64,000 nt of DNA from Euleptes europaea (taxonomy: Eukaryota; Chordata; Lepidosauria; Squamata; Sphaerodactylidae): assembly GCF_029931775.1 (NCBI RefSeq), contig NC_079312.1, positions 57,726,333-57,790,332 of the forward strand. The letters run 5' to 3'. A program made the translations under genes and the position numbers. The notes beneath the pieces are model-generated. The model was not told the DNA's origin. It was given only the letters and a program-made list of their open reading frames with translations, and did no database searches. Shown one piece after another: positions 1 through 23,200 of this stretch (the stretch's first letter is position 1; each line of letters opens with the position of its first letter).

Positions 1-586
1 TTCCTTAATTTTGAGTCTCTTTCTTGAGTGCATGGTAGTGTGACTTTGTTCTCTTTACCTATTTCTTTAGTTTAAAGTTATAGCTATTTGAAATTTTGCA
101 ATCTTTTTGTATGTCATGATGTTCAACAGACATAGAACCTCTCCAGTCAGGGGAAGTATATCTGAGTTAAAAGTTTTGTTTTGATTTGTGTTTTCCTGGT
201 TGACTATATGTCTCTGTATCATTTAGAATGCTAACAAGAGTGAATGGCATTTCAAAAGCCCGGCCAGCTTTTCTAATGTCAGTCACAAAGAAAACTAAGA
301 ATAAAAACGCGTTTTGCATAGAAAAGGAACAAAAATTGGCAAGACAAAAATTCTAGAATTTTCTAAACAGGGTTTTTGTTAATCCTTAAGGTACCATGGA
401 TTAATAAAAGTCTTGCTACAGTTCTTCTGTGATATGAATTTTAGGAAAGTTATCTATCCTTTAGTCTCTTTTAACCTGCTTATTTTGCATTATAGTTTAA
501 GTACTTCAGTAATATGTTTAGTATGATTTCAGTAATATGTCTCCTCCATTTGCTTCATTTTGCATATATTGATAGAGAAGTAGATA
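1..586. other. AT-rich sequence, no gene recognised
   Basis: No exon, RNA gene or repeat family was recognised here. The sequence is AT-rich and non-repetitive to the eye and ends at the TA dinucleotide that flanks the next element. Confidence 0.5.
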
Positions 587-1764
587 CCGTATATACTTGC
601 GTATAAGCCGAATTTTTCAGCCCCAAAAAAGGGCTGAAAAAGTCGGCCTCGGCTTATACGCCGGTCAATACGGTAGAGGAGGGAGGGAGGGAGAGGGAGG
701 AGGAGGAGGAGGAGGAGGGAGGGGGGAACTTACCTCCGCTGCCATCGCCGCCAGGCCAGCGCGGCTTCCCCCGGCCAGGAGCGCCCTGGGAGGGCCTCCT
801 GCGGCCGCTGCAGGGCCGGGTGCGATCGCTGCCGGGCGCGCCTGGCTCCTCCTGGCCGGCACCGGCCTCGGAGGGCCGGGTGCGATCGCTGCCGGGCGCG
901 CCCCGCTCCTCCTGGCCGGCACCGGCCTCGGAGAGCCTTTGCCGGGCTGGGCGCGATCGCTGCCGGGCGTGCCCGGCTCCTCCTGGCCGGCACCGGCCTC
1001 GGAGGGCCTTTGCCGGGCCGGGCGCGATCGCTGCCGGGCGTGCCCGGCTCCTCCTGGCCGGCACCAGCCTCAGAGGGCCTTTGCAGGGCCGGCCGCGATT
1101 GCTGCTGGGCGCGCCTCGCTCCTCCTGGCTGGCATCGGCCTCGGAGAGCCTTTGCAGGGCCGGGTGCGATCGCTGCCGGGCGCGCCCCGCTCCTCCTGGC
1201 CGGCACCGGCCTCGGAGAGCCTTTGCAGGGCCGGGCGCGATCGCTGCCGGGCGTGCCCGGCTCCTCCTGGCCGGCACCGGCCTCGGAGGGCCTTTGCCGG
1301 GCCGGGCGCGATCGCTGCCGGGCGTGCCCGGCTCCTCCTGGCCGGCACCGGCCTCGGAGGGCCTTTGCAGGGCCGGCCGCGATTGCTGCTGGGCGCGCCT
1401 CGCTCCTCCTGGCCGGCATCGGCCTGGGAGGGCCTCCTGCAGCCGCTGCAAGGCCGCGCCGCCGCTCCCGCCAGGCATGCGCGGCTCCCCCCGGCCTGGG
1501 AAGGTCTCCTGGGCCGCGAGGGGGGTTGGAAGCCACAGCCTTCGCCAGGCCTGGAGCGGACTAGGAGCTGCCTGCGGGGCCTCCCGGGCCACTGGGGGGC
1601 CCCTGCCGCCGCCTCCTGCCTCTGGATAAGGTAAGCCTGCTGGGGGCGAGGGGTTATAAGCCGACCCTCGGCTTATACGCGGGTGCCTAATTTTTCCCCA
1701 TTTTTAGGGAGAAATTAGGCACCTCGGCTTATACGCGGGTCGGCTTATACACGGGTATATACGG
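587..1764. mobile_element. TA-flanked MITE-like DNA transposon with internal minisatellite
   Basis: The element opens with CCGTATATAC and closes with its reverse complement GTATATACGG. The terminal inverted repeats match at about 22 of 25 positions and continue into GTATAAGCCGA. TA lies immediately outside both ends (585-586 and 1765-1766), as expected for a Tc1/mariner-type target duplication. The motif CGGCTTATACGCGGGT or a variant recurs near both ends, and 1684-1723 can fold as a hairpin (GTGCCTAATTT paired with AAATTAGGCAC). There is no transposase, so this is a non-autonomous element. The interior is dominated by a GC-rich tandem array listed separately. Assignment to a superfamily rests only on the TA flank and is tentative. 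Confidence 0.7.
760..1520. repeat. GC-rich 71-bp minisatellite inside the MITE
   Basis: The motif GCGAT(C/T)GCTG recurs starting at about 822, 882, 953, 1024, 1095, 1166, 1237, 1308 and 1379. The first step is 60 bp and the remaining seven are exactly 71 bp. Each unit also contains CTCCTCCTGGCCGGCA and GGCCTCGGAGGGCC. More diverged half-units extend the array to about 760 and 1520. The array is very CpG-rich and lacks stop codons in several frames, which explains long apparent open frames of up to about 345 codons on both strands. Because 71 is not a multiple of three, those frames shift at every unit and are not genes. Confidence 0.85.
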
Positions 1765-1766
1765 TA

Positions 1767-4389
1767 TTTGGGAAAGTAAAAATTGTAGGAGTGGCTTTTT
1801 GCCTGAGACTGCAGCTCAGAAGCCACAAAATGGGATTTTTTATAGGAACTTGGTGAAAGGTTTTTGAATTGTCTAGAAATAAGCAGATATAAATTAGGTA
1901 GGAGTGCATCCGAGCACTCGAACCCCTCCCATTTTTGTTTTCCCTCATGGATTTTATGTTTGTGTTAGGAGTACAGCCACATGGGCTCTCTAGGCCCTGA
2001 TGGTCTCATGAATCTTCCTTTCTAACCTGGGAAGCACTGCTCCTCCCAGGGGCAAGCTTTCTTCCTTTTTGAGTGAATCAATTTTATGTTACACTTATAT
2101 GGAAACATACAGTTTATTTCATAAGTATCATAATCAAATAGTTCTTGCTTTTATGATTTTGTTTTGAAAATTACTTGGCACTCAGTATGCATTTTGAATT
2201 GTCAAGAATTGAGAGGCAGGGAATAGCCTCTGAGCTTCTGTCCTGCCCCCAATCTTCTGTCCTGTTTTGTTTTTTTGTGTGTTTGCCTTCCACAGCATGC
2301 TCCAACAGTCTTTTGTTTGTGCCGCTCATTGTCCTCAACGGCACTTTGCACATGCACAGAGATACAGTCCCTTTGCACTCCTTTTTGTTGCTCTCACCCC
2401 CGTTTCCTTCTCTTATAGGAACCTTTCACACTTGCTTGCAAATTACACACAACACCTAAGGAAAAGCTTTATTTTGGAAATTTTGGTTTTAATTTGGAAA
2501 GGTGTCAAATTGTATTTTGTTTTACTATAACAATTGTGGCTGCCTTACCATATGGCACTCTGTACATGCTCATGGGCACCATGCCTCTTTGTCACGTTCA
2601 GCCAACCGGCAACACAAGTTTTGTTAAGTCTGTCTTTTTCTATTTTTGGAAAGCTATTGTTTTGTACACTCTACCCTTCTTGGTAAGTATTTTTACTTGT
2701 TTTAAGTGTTTTTTTTTAACCATAGGCTCTTTGTTTATTTTTTGTTTCCTTTCCCTTTTGAGTACACCTTTGTTTTACCTATGTATGCTGGGGTTCCCCT
2801 AAAGGACCCCCCAGTAATCTTGCTTTCTCTCCTCTAGCAGTGTGAGAGAGAGACACCTTTTTCAATTTGTTTTATAAATATGTATATTGCCTTGATTATG
2901 TCAACCTGCTTTAGAATACCTAGTTCTATGCCTATCCTGCCAACTGGTTTTTATCATTTAGACTTCTGCCTGGTTCTTAGCAACCGAAAAGTACCTCTCA
3001 ATCTTTAGGAAGCAAGGAAGGGAGAAAAGTAAAAGTTTTTAATCAGGCTTCAGTTAATGATACTATGCATGCCCTGGCATGCCCTGCCAGCCCCTTCTGG
3101 CTAGCTTTCTCCCTGCAAGGTATTTTCTACTTGAAGGACTGACTGTGTTCAGCTCTCTCCACCTAAATGATTTTATTTTCTGCCATGCCTCAAGGCACTG
3201 CGCTCATCGATTGCCCCCTCTAGCCACTAATGTGTCTAAGTTCTATCTCTAAGCATGCAGGTGTCTGCTCTCGGACCACCGCAACTACTGGTGGACCTCC
3301 CTGCTGCAGGCTCCTCCGCTACTCCTCTATGCCATCTCCAGGCAGGAGAACTCCTGGCATGCAGCAACATGGGTTAAACTTCTGCAGCCTCCCTGCTGGT
3401 CTCTGCCCTCTGACGTTATCTGGAAGGGGCAAAGCAACTGAAAAAGGAACCTTTCACTTGTTTTTCTTACAAAACTGAATTTTATAGGTTTAATTTATCT
3501 CCCTTTGCTTAAGTGCTTGACTATTTTGTGTTTTATTGTTAATCCTGCATATTTTAATCTTTATGTTTTCGTTCTTTACAAAGTTTCTTACCTCATTTGC
3601 CTTTTCTGACTAAAAAGTCTATGATACTGTTCATTGTATGTTTATGTATGCAGCCGCTAGCATGCAATGCAGGAGCCATAGCCAGTCCATGGTTCTTTTA
3701 TATACACGCGCTGCTATAACTGATTCAAGTGGGACCCTGTGCTGACATTCATATCCAGGGCTCCCTTTGTGCCAACCTCCAGGTCAGACCTGAACACCCC
3801 CAAAGAAGATGTCTGTCAACTGATTCAGCTGCTGCTGCCTCAGCTACTCCCGCCGAGGGGGTGTGTGATCTTCCATATACTTTCATTATGTAATAAAAAC
3901 TTCAAGGGACTGCCCCTTGAGCCACTGATAATGCCCCTGCACTGATGATGCATCTGTATTCCAAGAATTTCAAATGTTTTGTACACAATGAGATGTCAAG
4001 CTATGCCATGGAATTCCATACAATTCTACTGCCCAGATTATTGTAAAAACAGTTCTACAAAAACAATTAAAAAGGATGAAATGTGGGCCCCTACATCGGA
4101 AGTTAATACAATCACAACTTAACATAATTTTATTTATTCTTAATCATTTAACTGTTAATTTTGAGAATTTTTGCTTAGCTCACTGCTAATCCAATGACAA
4201 TTTTGTGTATTATGTTCATAATAGGAAGTCAAAGAGTTCAAGCTGTCAGTTTTGCTGATTGTCTACAATTTAATATCTAGGAACGTTTACCTAATGTATT
4301 TAATGTAGCTAATGTATCACTTTTGCTTGTTTGACTATAATAATTTACACGTTTTTGAGCATTTGTCTTCTTCCTGTATGTAAACTCCC
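1767..4389. other. Gene-free AT-rich stretch, content not identified
   Basis: No spliced exon or known repeat was recognised. A hydrophobic open frame (about 2494-2802) and a cysteine-containing frame (3230-3478) occur, but neither resembles a family I know. Because a retrovirus-like remnant follows directly, part of this stretch could be older, unrecognisable sequence of that same remnant. This is inference only. Confidence 0.35.
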
Positions 4390-5360
4390 TGCAGATGCCT
4401 GATCTTTATATATTCCTTTTTGTTGCATCACATAAAAACATTTCCTGTGTTCACATTGTAAATTGTACCTCCTCTAAGATTTCTGAAGGATGTGTCCATC
4501 TTAAGCAAGCTTTATGGAAGTATTCCAAACCTCAAAATGTATCTTGTATCAAAATTATGCCTATATTTCTTTGCCATCTGGATGGTTTTTTTTATGTGGA
4601 CAGCGAACCTTTAAATATGTTTCTGCCAATCTACAAGAAATCATGAACTTCTTAGACATCATTTAGGCTGTGAATTAGTACAAAATGTGTGTTGCTTTAA
4701 TCTCACCGACAACAGCCAATTAATTAAGAATCAGCTTACCCAGTTGCATATGTACGGCCTTTGTTTTTTATTTCTTTGTGTGACCTTCTGCTGTTTTCTA
4801 CAATGTATACCTGCTTAATTCCAGCAAGGCAAGCAGTTAATTTTTCCTGCTCCACAGGTCCTCTACTTAACCAGGGACAATCTTCCATATGCATATAAAT
4901 TGCTCTCGCAATATAAAAAAGAAAAAGGTGAGATGTAGTTATTCTTGTGGTCACGTGCGGTGTCCGCTGGGAAAACCCTGGGCACATTATGCTCTGGCTC
5001 CAACAATTTCTAGGTCCCATCTTTGGAAATATAATGTACAAGGCTATTGCCTGTATAGTGCCCTAATGACCTCAGTGGAGCAGCCTTAAAGGGATTAGCA
5101 ACTCTAAAAGGATTAATATCTACTAAGCTCATCAATCCAGGTACCAGACAGCCAAATGTTTGCTCTAAGGATGCTGACTTCAAGATGGAATGTGTCATTG
5201 TCTTTCTTTTCTTTTTATCTCATTAATCATTAATCTTGGTATGCCTTGTTTTAGTTCCATTGTGTAATCACTGATTGACCTTTGTTATCCATTGTATTAT
5301 TGCTTAATAAACAGAGAGATCACTGGGGCAATTCAGATTGATCTCTGGAACTCAAGACAC
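4390..5360 (+). mobile_element. Old endogenous-retrovirus-like remnant (env transmembrane region plus LTR-like end)
   Basis: A short reading frame around 4650-4810 contains the pattern C-x6-CC (CELVQNVCC), then an N-x-T glycosylation site and a hydrophobic segment, as in the transmembrane subunit of retroviral envelope proteins. A purine-only tract (about 4913-4928) follows. After it comes a roughly 400-bp LTR-like stretch beginning TG at 4929, with an AATAAA signal at 5306-5311. No second LTR was found and no gag or pol was recognised. The element is a fossil: fragmentary, clearly broken in several places, and probably old. The retroviral assignment rests mainly on the cysteine motif and the LTR-like context, so confidence is moderate. 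Confidence 0.4.
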
Positions 5361-5395
5361 TGTATGTGTTCTTCCCTCAAAGCACCGTGCGTGCT

Positions 5396-5500
5396 TTCCC
5401 CAAGGCACTTTCGGGGTGCCTTCCCTTCATGCCAGGGATTGAACCTGGAACCTTCTGCATGCCAAGCAGATGCTCTAACACTGAGCCACAGCCCCTCCCC
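5396..5500 (-). repeat. tRNA-Ala-derived SINE head
   Basis: Read on the minus strand this is a tRNA-like sequence: an A-box region GTGGCTCAGTGTTAGAGCAT, an anticodon-type loop TTGGCAT between TCTGC and GCAGA, and a B box GGTTCAATCCCTGGCAT. These features match a tRNA-Ala-derived SINE head. Just downstream on the plus strand (about 5530-5558), TTGGTCTGATCCAGCATGGC is the 3' tail signature of squamate CR1 elements, so this spot is a composite of two retroposons. It is not a functional tRNA gene: the acceptor stem is degenerate. Confidence 0.65.
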
Positions 5501-5559
5501 AAGCTGCTTGAACACTTTGTGAAAGGATTATTGGTCTGATCCAGCATGGCTGTTCTTAC

Positions 5560-6390
5560 ATTAATTTCTCACATTAATTTCTCATGCGAGTAAAGTGATG
5601 CTCAAAATCTTACAACAAAGACTGTTACCATATATGGAACAAGAAATGCCTGATGTTCAAGCTGGATTCAGAAAAGCGGCATTAGAGATCACATTACAAA
5701 TTTATTGTGGTTATATGAGAGAATTTCAGAAGAAAATCAGCTTGTGTTTCATAGATTTTGTCTGTGTGGATGATGAAAAGCTATGGCTAGTTTTAAAAGA
5801 AACAGGTTTGCCACAACATCTGATTGTTTTGATGTGCAACCTGTACTCTGGACAAGAAGCTATTGTTAGGACAGAATATGGTGAAACAGAATGGTTTCCA
5901 GTTGGCAAAGGTGTTAAACAAGGATGTATTTTATCTCTTCAATGTGCATGCAGAACATATAAGGAAAATGGATTACATTTAGATGGTGAAGTGAAAATTC
6001 GGGGGAGGAACATTAACAATTTGAGATACGCGACAATACTACATTGCTGGCAGAAAATAGTGAAGACTTGAAATGACTACTGGTAAAAGATAAAAGGGAA
6101 AAGTGCCAAAGCAGGACTACAGTTGAACATCAAGAAGACAAAAGTATTGACTACTGGGGAATTACTCAACTTTAAGGTTGAAAATGAGGATATGAAATTG
6201 GTCAATACTTTCTATTCCTCAGCTCCATCATCAACCAAAAAGGAGACTGCAACCAAGAAATCAGAAGGAGACTGAGACTGGGAAGGGCAGCCATGAAGGA
6301 ACTAGAAAAGATTCTGAAGTGTAAGGATGTGTCACTGGCCACCAAAATTAAGTTAATTCATGCCATAGTATTCCCTATTACAGGAAGAAA
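5560..6390 (+). mobile_element. BovB/RTE LINE fragment (reverse transcriptase region)
   Basis: An open frame at 5595-6071 carries the RTE/BovB reverse-transcriptase signature: ILQQRLLPYMEQEMPDVQAG, then LCFIDF, YSGQEAIVRTEYGETEWFP and GKGVKQGCILS, then GRNINNLRYA. The catalytic YADD motif is destroyed (LRYATILHC), and the stretch normally between ILS and the catalytic region is shortened. After the stop the coding-like sequence continues to about 6390 in shifting frames, including LNIKKTK. No 5' part or 3' tail is present. It is an inactive, internally deleted copy. BovB is common in squamates, which supports the lineage assignment. Confidence 0.85.
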
Positions 6391-6411
6391 GTAGATTCCT
6401 TTGAAATGTGA

Positions 6412-6725
6412 CGTTGGAGGAAGGGCGGATTTGATTTAAATAAAATCAATCTAAATCATGATTTAAATCAATATTTAAAAAACTAGTCAGTAAGACTTGA
6501 TTTAAATAATGGTTTTCTACATAAAGACTCATTCTTGCTGGTATAATTTTAATATTTACAACCAGATGAAGGTTTCATTTTTAGAATAATAACTTCTCAG
6601 ATTAGTCTTACAGTTATATCAAAAATTACTGATTTTGTTATACTATTAGAAATACATGGACAGATAATTATGAAATTATTACAAGGTGAACTATCTCCAG
6701 TTTAATTTGGGTTACCAGGCCTTAC
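6412..6725. repeat. AT-rich repeat with GATTTAAATC motifs, unassigned
   Basis: The left part is built from repeated GATTTAAAT(C) palindromic motifs. A stretch at about 6529-6555 (CATTCTTGCTGGTATAATTTTAATATT) closely matches 9187-9215, showing that it is interspersed. No coding potential or clear ends were seen, so the family is unknown. Confidence 0.4.
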
Positions 6726-6888
6726 ATTACTTTGTTGCAGTGTTTGCATTTTTCACGCATGCCTGCGTTACCAATAGGTAGAGAAACTTCATTAAAATAT
6801 TCCCAAACTGGGTCTTTTTTTATACCCTGCTACCATTATAGATTTTCTCCTCCAGGGAAAAAATAATATGATAACCTTCAGGCGATAC

Positions 6889-7768
6889 CAGGGGTCGGCA
6901 AACTCATTAGTCAAAAGAGCCAAATATCAACAGTACAACGATTGAGATTTCTTTTGAGAGCCAAATTTCTTAAACTTAAACTATATAGGTAGGTACACTG
7001 TTTATTAACTTAATAAACTTTAATTAAAGTTTTAAGTCTTAATTAAACTATAGGTACACTGAATAAAACTTGATATCATACTTAATAGTGATCTTATTTA
7101 TTGATAAAAAATTAAATTGTAAGTCCCTGCCATTTCCCCCTCCCCATCAGGAGTCCTCATCTGGAGGCCTGGTCTACTGCCATAAAAGCCTATTGGTAGA
7201 CCTGGCCTCCGGCTGAGTCCCATTGGGAGGCCAGGTCTCCCCATTGGCTTTCTTGGCAGTAGACCTGGCCTCCGGAGGCCCATAGAAGCCAATTGGTAGA
7301 CCTGGCCCCTGAAGGGGGACTTTTTCCCCCTCCTAGGAGCCAAGGTCTACCACCAAGAAAGCCAGTGGGTAGACATGGCCTCCCAATGGGACTCAGCTGG
7401 AGGCCAGGTCTACCAAAGGAAGCCCTCCCCGCCCAACAGCTGATAGGCGGGCGGGGGGGGGCAGGAACCACCGAGCCACCTGCCCAGCAATCGCGCGGCT
7501 AGAGGGGAGGGGAGGCTTTAGCCTCCCAACCATTGAGGGCAAGGGAAAGGGGGACCTGGCCATTCTCCACGGCGGGAGGGGGGAGAGAGACAGCGTGCCC
7601 GCTCGCCTGCTCTCTAGCGCTCGCTCGCCCTCAGGCGCGCTGGCTCCGCAGCCTGGCTGCCGGCACAAGCGGGCGCGAGAGCAGGGGCTCCGAACCAAGT
7701 TCGGAGAGCCGCACTCAACGGGCCAAAGAGCCGCATGCGGCTCAGGAGCCGCAGTTTGCAGACCCCTG
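6889..7768. mobile_element. Non-autonomous hAT-type transposon, 880 bp, with 8-bp target duplication
   Basis: The ends are inverted repeats: CAGGGGTCGGCAAAC at the left and GTTTGCAGACCCCTG at the right. They are flanked by 8-bp near-identical duplications, ggcgatac (6881-6888) and ggctatac (7769-7776). The 8-bp duplication and CAGGG...CCCTG termini are typical of hAT elements. There is no transposase. The interior (about 7140-7440) contains GTAGACCTGGCCTCC-type units in both orientations, and the right third is GC-rich and gives spurious open frames on both strands. Confidence 0.85.
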
Positions 7769-8182
7769 GGCTATACACACAAAGATCCCAAGATTTGTGC
7801 AGTGTTCTGCTCAAAAGGTTTCCCTTTCATTTTTACTGCTTGCCCCTCCCTCCTCACACTTAGCTCCTTGTGCAGATCTATTCTACGCTGAGTCCAAACA
7901 ATCTTCTATTCATTGAACATCTTGAAACTTAGCACTTAGGAGGTAAGGGGTTGATTCTGTGTACATAGATTTGCAAAAGAACAATGGGATTAAGGTCTTT
8001 TTCTCAACTCTGTATGTTTATTTTATAATAGTTTTGTTGTGAAGAAGAGGCATGTTATCTCTGCAGACACAAATTCACAGTTTTGAGAACTGCAAAACCA
8101 AGAATCTGTGATAATATTTTCTAGATAGTAAAACTGCCAAAAATAATCTTACAAAAACCTCTGGAAGAGCATGACATTGTGA

Positions 8183-8370
8183 ATGAACATAAAAAAGCCA
8201 TGCTGGATCAGACCAAGGTCCATCAAGTCCAGCAGTCTGTTCACACAGTGGCCAACCAGGTGCCCTTAGGAAGCCCACAAACAAGACAGCTGCAGCAGCA
8301 TTATCCTGCCTGTGTTCTACAGCACCTAATATATTCAGCATGCTCCTCTGATACTTTAGAGAAGAGAATG
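8183..8370 (-). mobile_element. CR1 LINE 3' end fragment
   Basis: The minus strand reads as the CR1 3' tail: an approach through AACACAGGCAGGATAATGCT, then ACTTGATGGACCTTGGTCTG and ATCCAGCATGGCTTTTTTATG. Only about 190 bp of 3' UTR remain, a typical 5'-truncated insertion. It is colinear with the copies at 31.5 and 41.6 kb. Confidence 0.8.
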
Positions 8371-8608
8371 GATTAATGGAATTCATTTACCAAAAAAAAT
8401 TAAACATTGCATAAATATAGTCTCATGCTACATAATTAAAAACTAATTCTTATTTCATAATGAATAACCTTTGGATTATAATGTACCTTAAATAGAAAAC
8501 TATTTAAACTATCTTTAGATTTCTTAATCTGCTCAGATGAGCTCCACTCTGCCTCTGCCTCCATTAAGACCTAATAGCCCATCTCGGCCTTGTGCTTGTA
8601 CTGTTTCT

Positions 8609-8826
8609 TAGGTTGCCAACCTCCAGGTGGGGCCTGACATTGACCTGGAATTTCAACTGACCTGCAGGCTACAGAGATTAATTTCCTTGGAGGAAATGGC
8701 AGCTTCAGAGGATGGACTCTATGGCATCACATCTCCGTGGAGCTCCTTCACCTCCCCAAACCCCACCTTCCCCAGGCACCCCCCGCCGCAATATCTAGGA
8801 ATTTCCAAAGACAGTTGGCAACTCTA
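8609..8826 (+). mobile_element. hAT-type MITE of the TAGGGTTGCCA family (copy 1)
   Basis: It begins TAGGTTGCCAACCTCCAGG and ends TTGGCAACTCTA, matching the family ends TAGGGTTGCCA...TGGCAACCCTA with a few changes. The internal signature around CTCTATGGCAT and CCTCCCCAAACCCC is present. The flanking 8 bp do not match well, so the target duplication has decayed or the ends are imprecise. Confidence 0.75.
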
Positions 8827-9224
8827 CATTTGTTGCAGAGGAGAGGAATTCAGAGCTCAGAGCAAGTGGACAGCACATGGTTTGATCTCTGAAACACCAG
8901 CCATTTGGGGGCAGGTGACTTTACATCTTTGACAGCTGGTAATATCGTAGGCATGGTGGGGCAGTAGATTTGCATATACTCCTTCCTTATTTCATTTATC
9001 TATCATGCTTATGCCTTTGCCTTCCTGGAAAGAGCTGTATGGATCCCAGCCACAATGTTAAAAACAGCAACACCAATAAATATATAGCACAATTTAAAAC
9101 CAACTATAAATTTCCTATTGAACATGTCTGCTATCAACTCAACATTAAAATGATCTGATGGAAACATTACAAAAATCGCAACCAATAAGCATTCTTGCTG
9201 GTATAATCTTAATATTTGCAATAA

Positions 9225-9362
9225 GCAATGGCTAATTAAAAGCCTGTTGGAACAGCTCTGTCTTGCAAGCCCTGTGGAAGCTAAAAAGGTCCTGCAGGGC
9301 ACGGATGTCCTCTGATAAAGCTTTCCACCTGGACAGAGCCAACACAGCAAAGGCCTCAACTT
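9225..9362 (-). mobile_element. L2-like LINE ORF2 C-terminal fragment
   Basis: Minus-strand translation gives a W-x-x-L-x-x-D-I-R...F-x-x-A-C-K-T-E-L-F pattern, the C-terminal signature of L2/CR1-type LINE proteins. It is homologous to the plus-strand fragment near 62.85 kb. Confidence 0.6.
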
Positions 9363-9379
9363 TTCCCTACCAACAGAAA

Positions 9380-9720
9380 TCCAAAAGCAGCTTATATTGT
9401 TCTCCTGTTTTCTATTTTATCCTCACAACAATCCTGTGAGGTAGGTTAGGCTAAGAGTGTATTACTGTATTATTGGCCTACGTTGCCCAGGAAGTAGGGC
9501 TGCCAACCTCTCCAGCCGATAGAGATCAGTTCACCCGGAGAAAATGGCTGCTTTGGCAATTGAACTCTATGGCATTGAAGTCCCTCCCCTCCCTCCTCAG
9601 GCTCCACCCCAAAAATCTACCAGCAAGTTTCCACCATGGCAGAGTGGGAATTCCAACTTGGGTTTCCCAAATCATAGTCTGACTACTACTAACTACTACA
9701 CCACCCTGACTCTAAACAGG
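9380..9720 (-). repeat. MIR-like SINE interrupted by a MITE
   Basis: The plus strand shows the reverse of a MIR-like SINE: ATTTTATCCTCACAACAATC, GTGAGGTAGGTTAGGCT, then after an interruption CATGGCAGAGTGGGAATTCC and a degenerate anti-B-box/A-box end (about 9695). The SINE is split at about 9495-9619 by the MITE listed next. Confidence 0.7.
9495..9619 (+). mobile_element. Truncated hAT-type MITE (copy 2) nested in a SINE
   Basis: It starts TAGGGCTGCCAACCTC and contains CTATGGCATTGAAGTCCCTC, but it breaks off inside the CCACCCCAAAAA segment without the right inverted repeat. The SINE resumes immediately after, so the MITE is younger than the SINE. Confidence 0.7.
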
Positions 9721-10559
9721 GGGAAGAAAATTTGGGGCAATGCTTGGGGAAAGCAGAGCTTGTGGAGCTCACTGCGGATGTGATGCCTCTCTAGGACTTT
9801 GTTTCTCATAGACTCTACAGTGTACCATAATTGTATCTGCCCTCCAAGTCCGCCATTTCCTACTGATTTATATAACCCCCTAGACTTCCGGGCCCGCCTT
9901 GTCTACCAATAGAGGCGCAAAAAAGGGCACCTAAATACATGTTCTGGTTTTCTGCGAACCAGGTTAATTGGCCTACTCAAGCTCCTCAGCACTTATTCTG
10001 ACCCGGACGGGCAGTCTTCCTTGGAGGATTTGTCTAATTTGTAAGCCTGACCTGAGGGCAATTAACCTGTGCTTCTCAATTAATACAAGACACTCTCCGA
10101 GACAATTGTCTAAAATGGGGACTGTGATTATAATTAGGAAATAAATATTCTGAAATCAGCCCAAAGCAGATTCCTTGCTGAAGATCTTCTCACTTGAGCC
10201 AACAGATGGGAGCCACGACGACAGGAACGTAACCAGCTCTCTTAAGAGTTCTTATGAACTCTCTTTAAGTTTTTTTAATTATCCTTATCTTAATATTTTG
10301 AACAGCGCACTTTGACCTTAAACCGTTTTCTACAGGGTGCACGTGCAACCCTTCACCACCCTCTGCACCGCCCGCTGATGCCTCCTTCACTCTTTTTTTA
10401 AATGGCGGGTAAACAAAACCGCAATCCCCAGCATGCCAAGGGGCAAACGTAACGCTCGTTACGCAAAAGTCAATAGTAACTTAGGGCTGTCAGCTCCTTC
10501 TGGACCACATCCCTTGTACAGGCTATGTAGGAAGAGCTTCTATGTCAAACCACCAACTG

Positions 10560-10686
10560 CAGTAGTAGAAAAGGGCCAGAGTCCAGTAGCACCTTAAAGA
10601 CTAACAAGAATATTTCCTGGCAGGGTAGGCGCTCTCGTGAGCCACAGCACACTTCTTCAGATACAGCTTAGAATGTGAATCCATCT
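10560..10686 (+). repeat. Unassigned squamate interspersed repeat
   Basis: The run AGTAGCACCTTAAAGACTAA, then GTGAGCCACAGC and TTCTTCAGATACAG, recurs widely in reptile genomes as I remember them. Partial relatives occur here at about 32450 (GTATCTTAAAGACTAACACA) and, in opposite orientation, at about 40710 (ATCTGATGAAGTGGGCTC). It ends directly upstream of the SEC61A1 CpG-rich promoter. Confidence 0.5.
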
Positions 10687-10956
10687 GTCTTTTAAGTAGG
10701 GGAAAGCGAATCACCGACCGCAGTTACGGTCGTAGGCTCTGCTGGGAATTGTAGTCTTACGTGCGAGGCCAAAGCGAGACGTTTGCCGCCACTGCGCCTG
10801 CGCCAACGGTCTCGCTCGCGAGCAGCCCCCAGTGCGTGGCAGGAAGCGGAAGGGGGCCGGGAAGGCTCAATTGACTGACGTGTCTCTCTGGGCGCAGGGC
10901 ATTGGAGCCAGCGGTGCCGTTTGCCCTTTCCTTTTTCCGCGTCGAGGGCGGCCGAG

Positions 10957-23200
<12,244 letters not shown>

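Noticed and set aside
597-1634. Long open frames (up to about 345 codons) on both strands
   Set aside because: They are produced by the stop-poor 71-bp minisatellite. Several frames are open at once and the proteins are repetitive Ala/Gly/Pro/Arg text.
2494-2802. Hydrophobic 102-codon frame as a membrane-protein exon
   Set aside because: AT-rich DNA readily gives Phe/Leu-rich frames. No family pattern or splice sites support it.
5396-5500. A functional tRNA-Ala gene
   Set aside because: The tRNA-like region is the head of a SINE with mismatched stems and no proper acceptor arm.
7098-7916. Several open frames of 60-127 codons
   Set aside because: They lie within or across the GC-rich interior of the hAT-type element on both strands.
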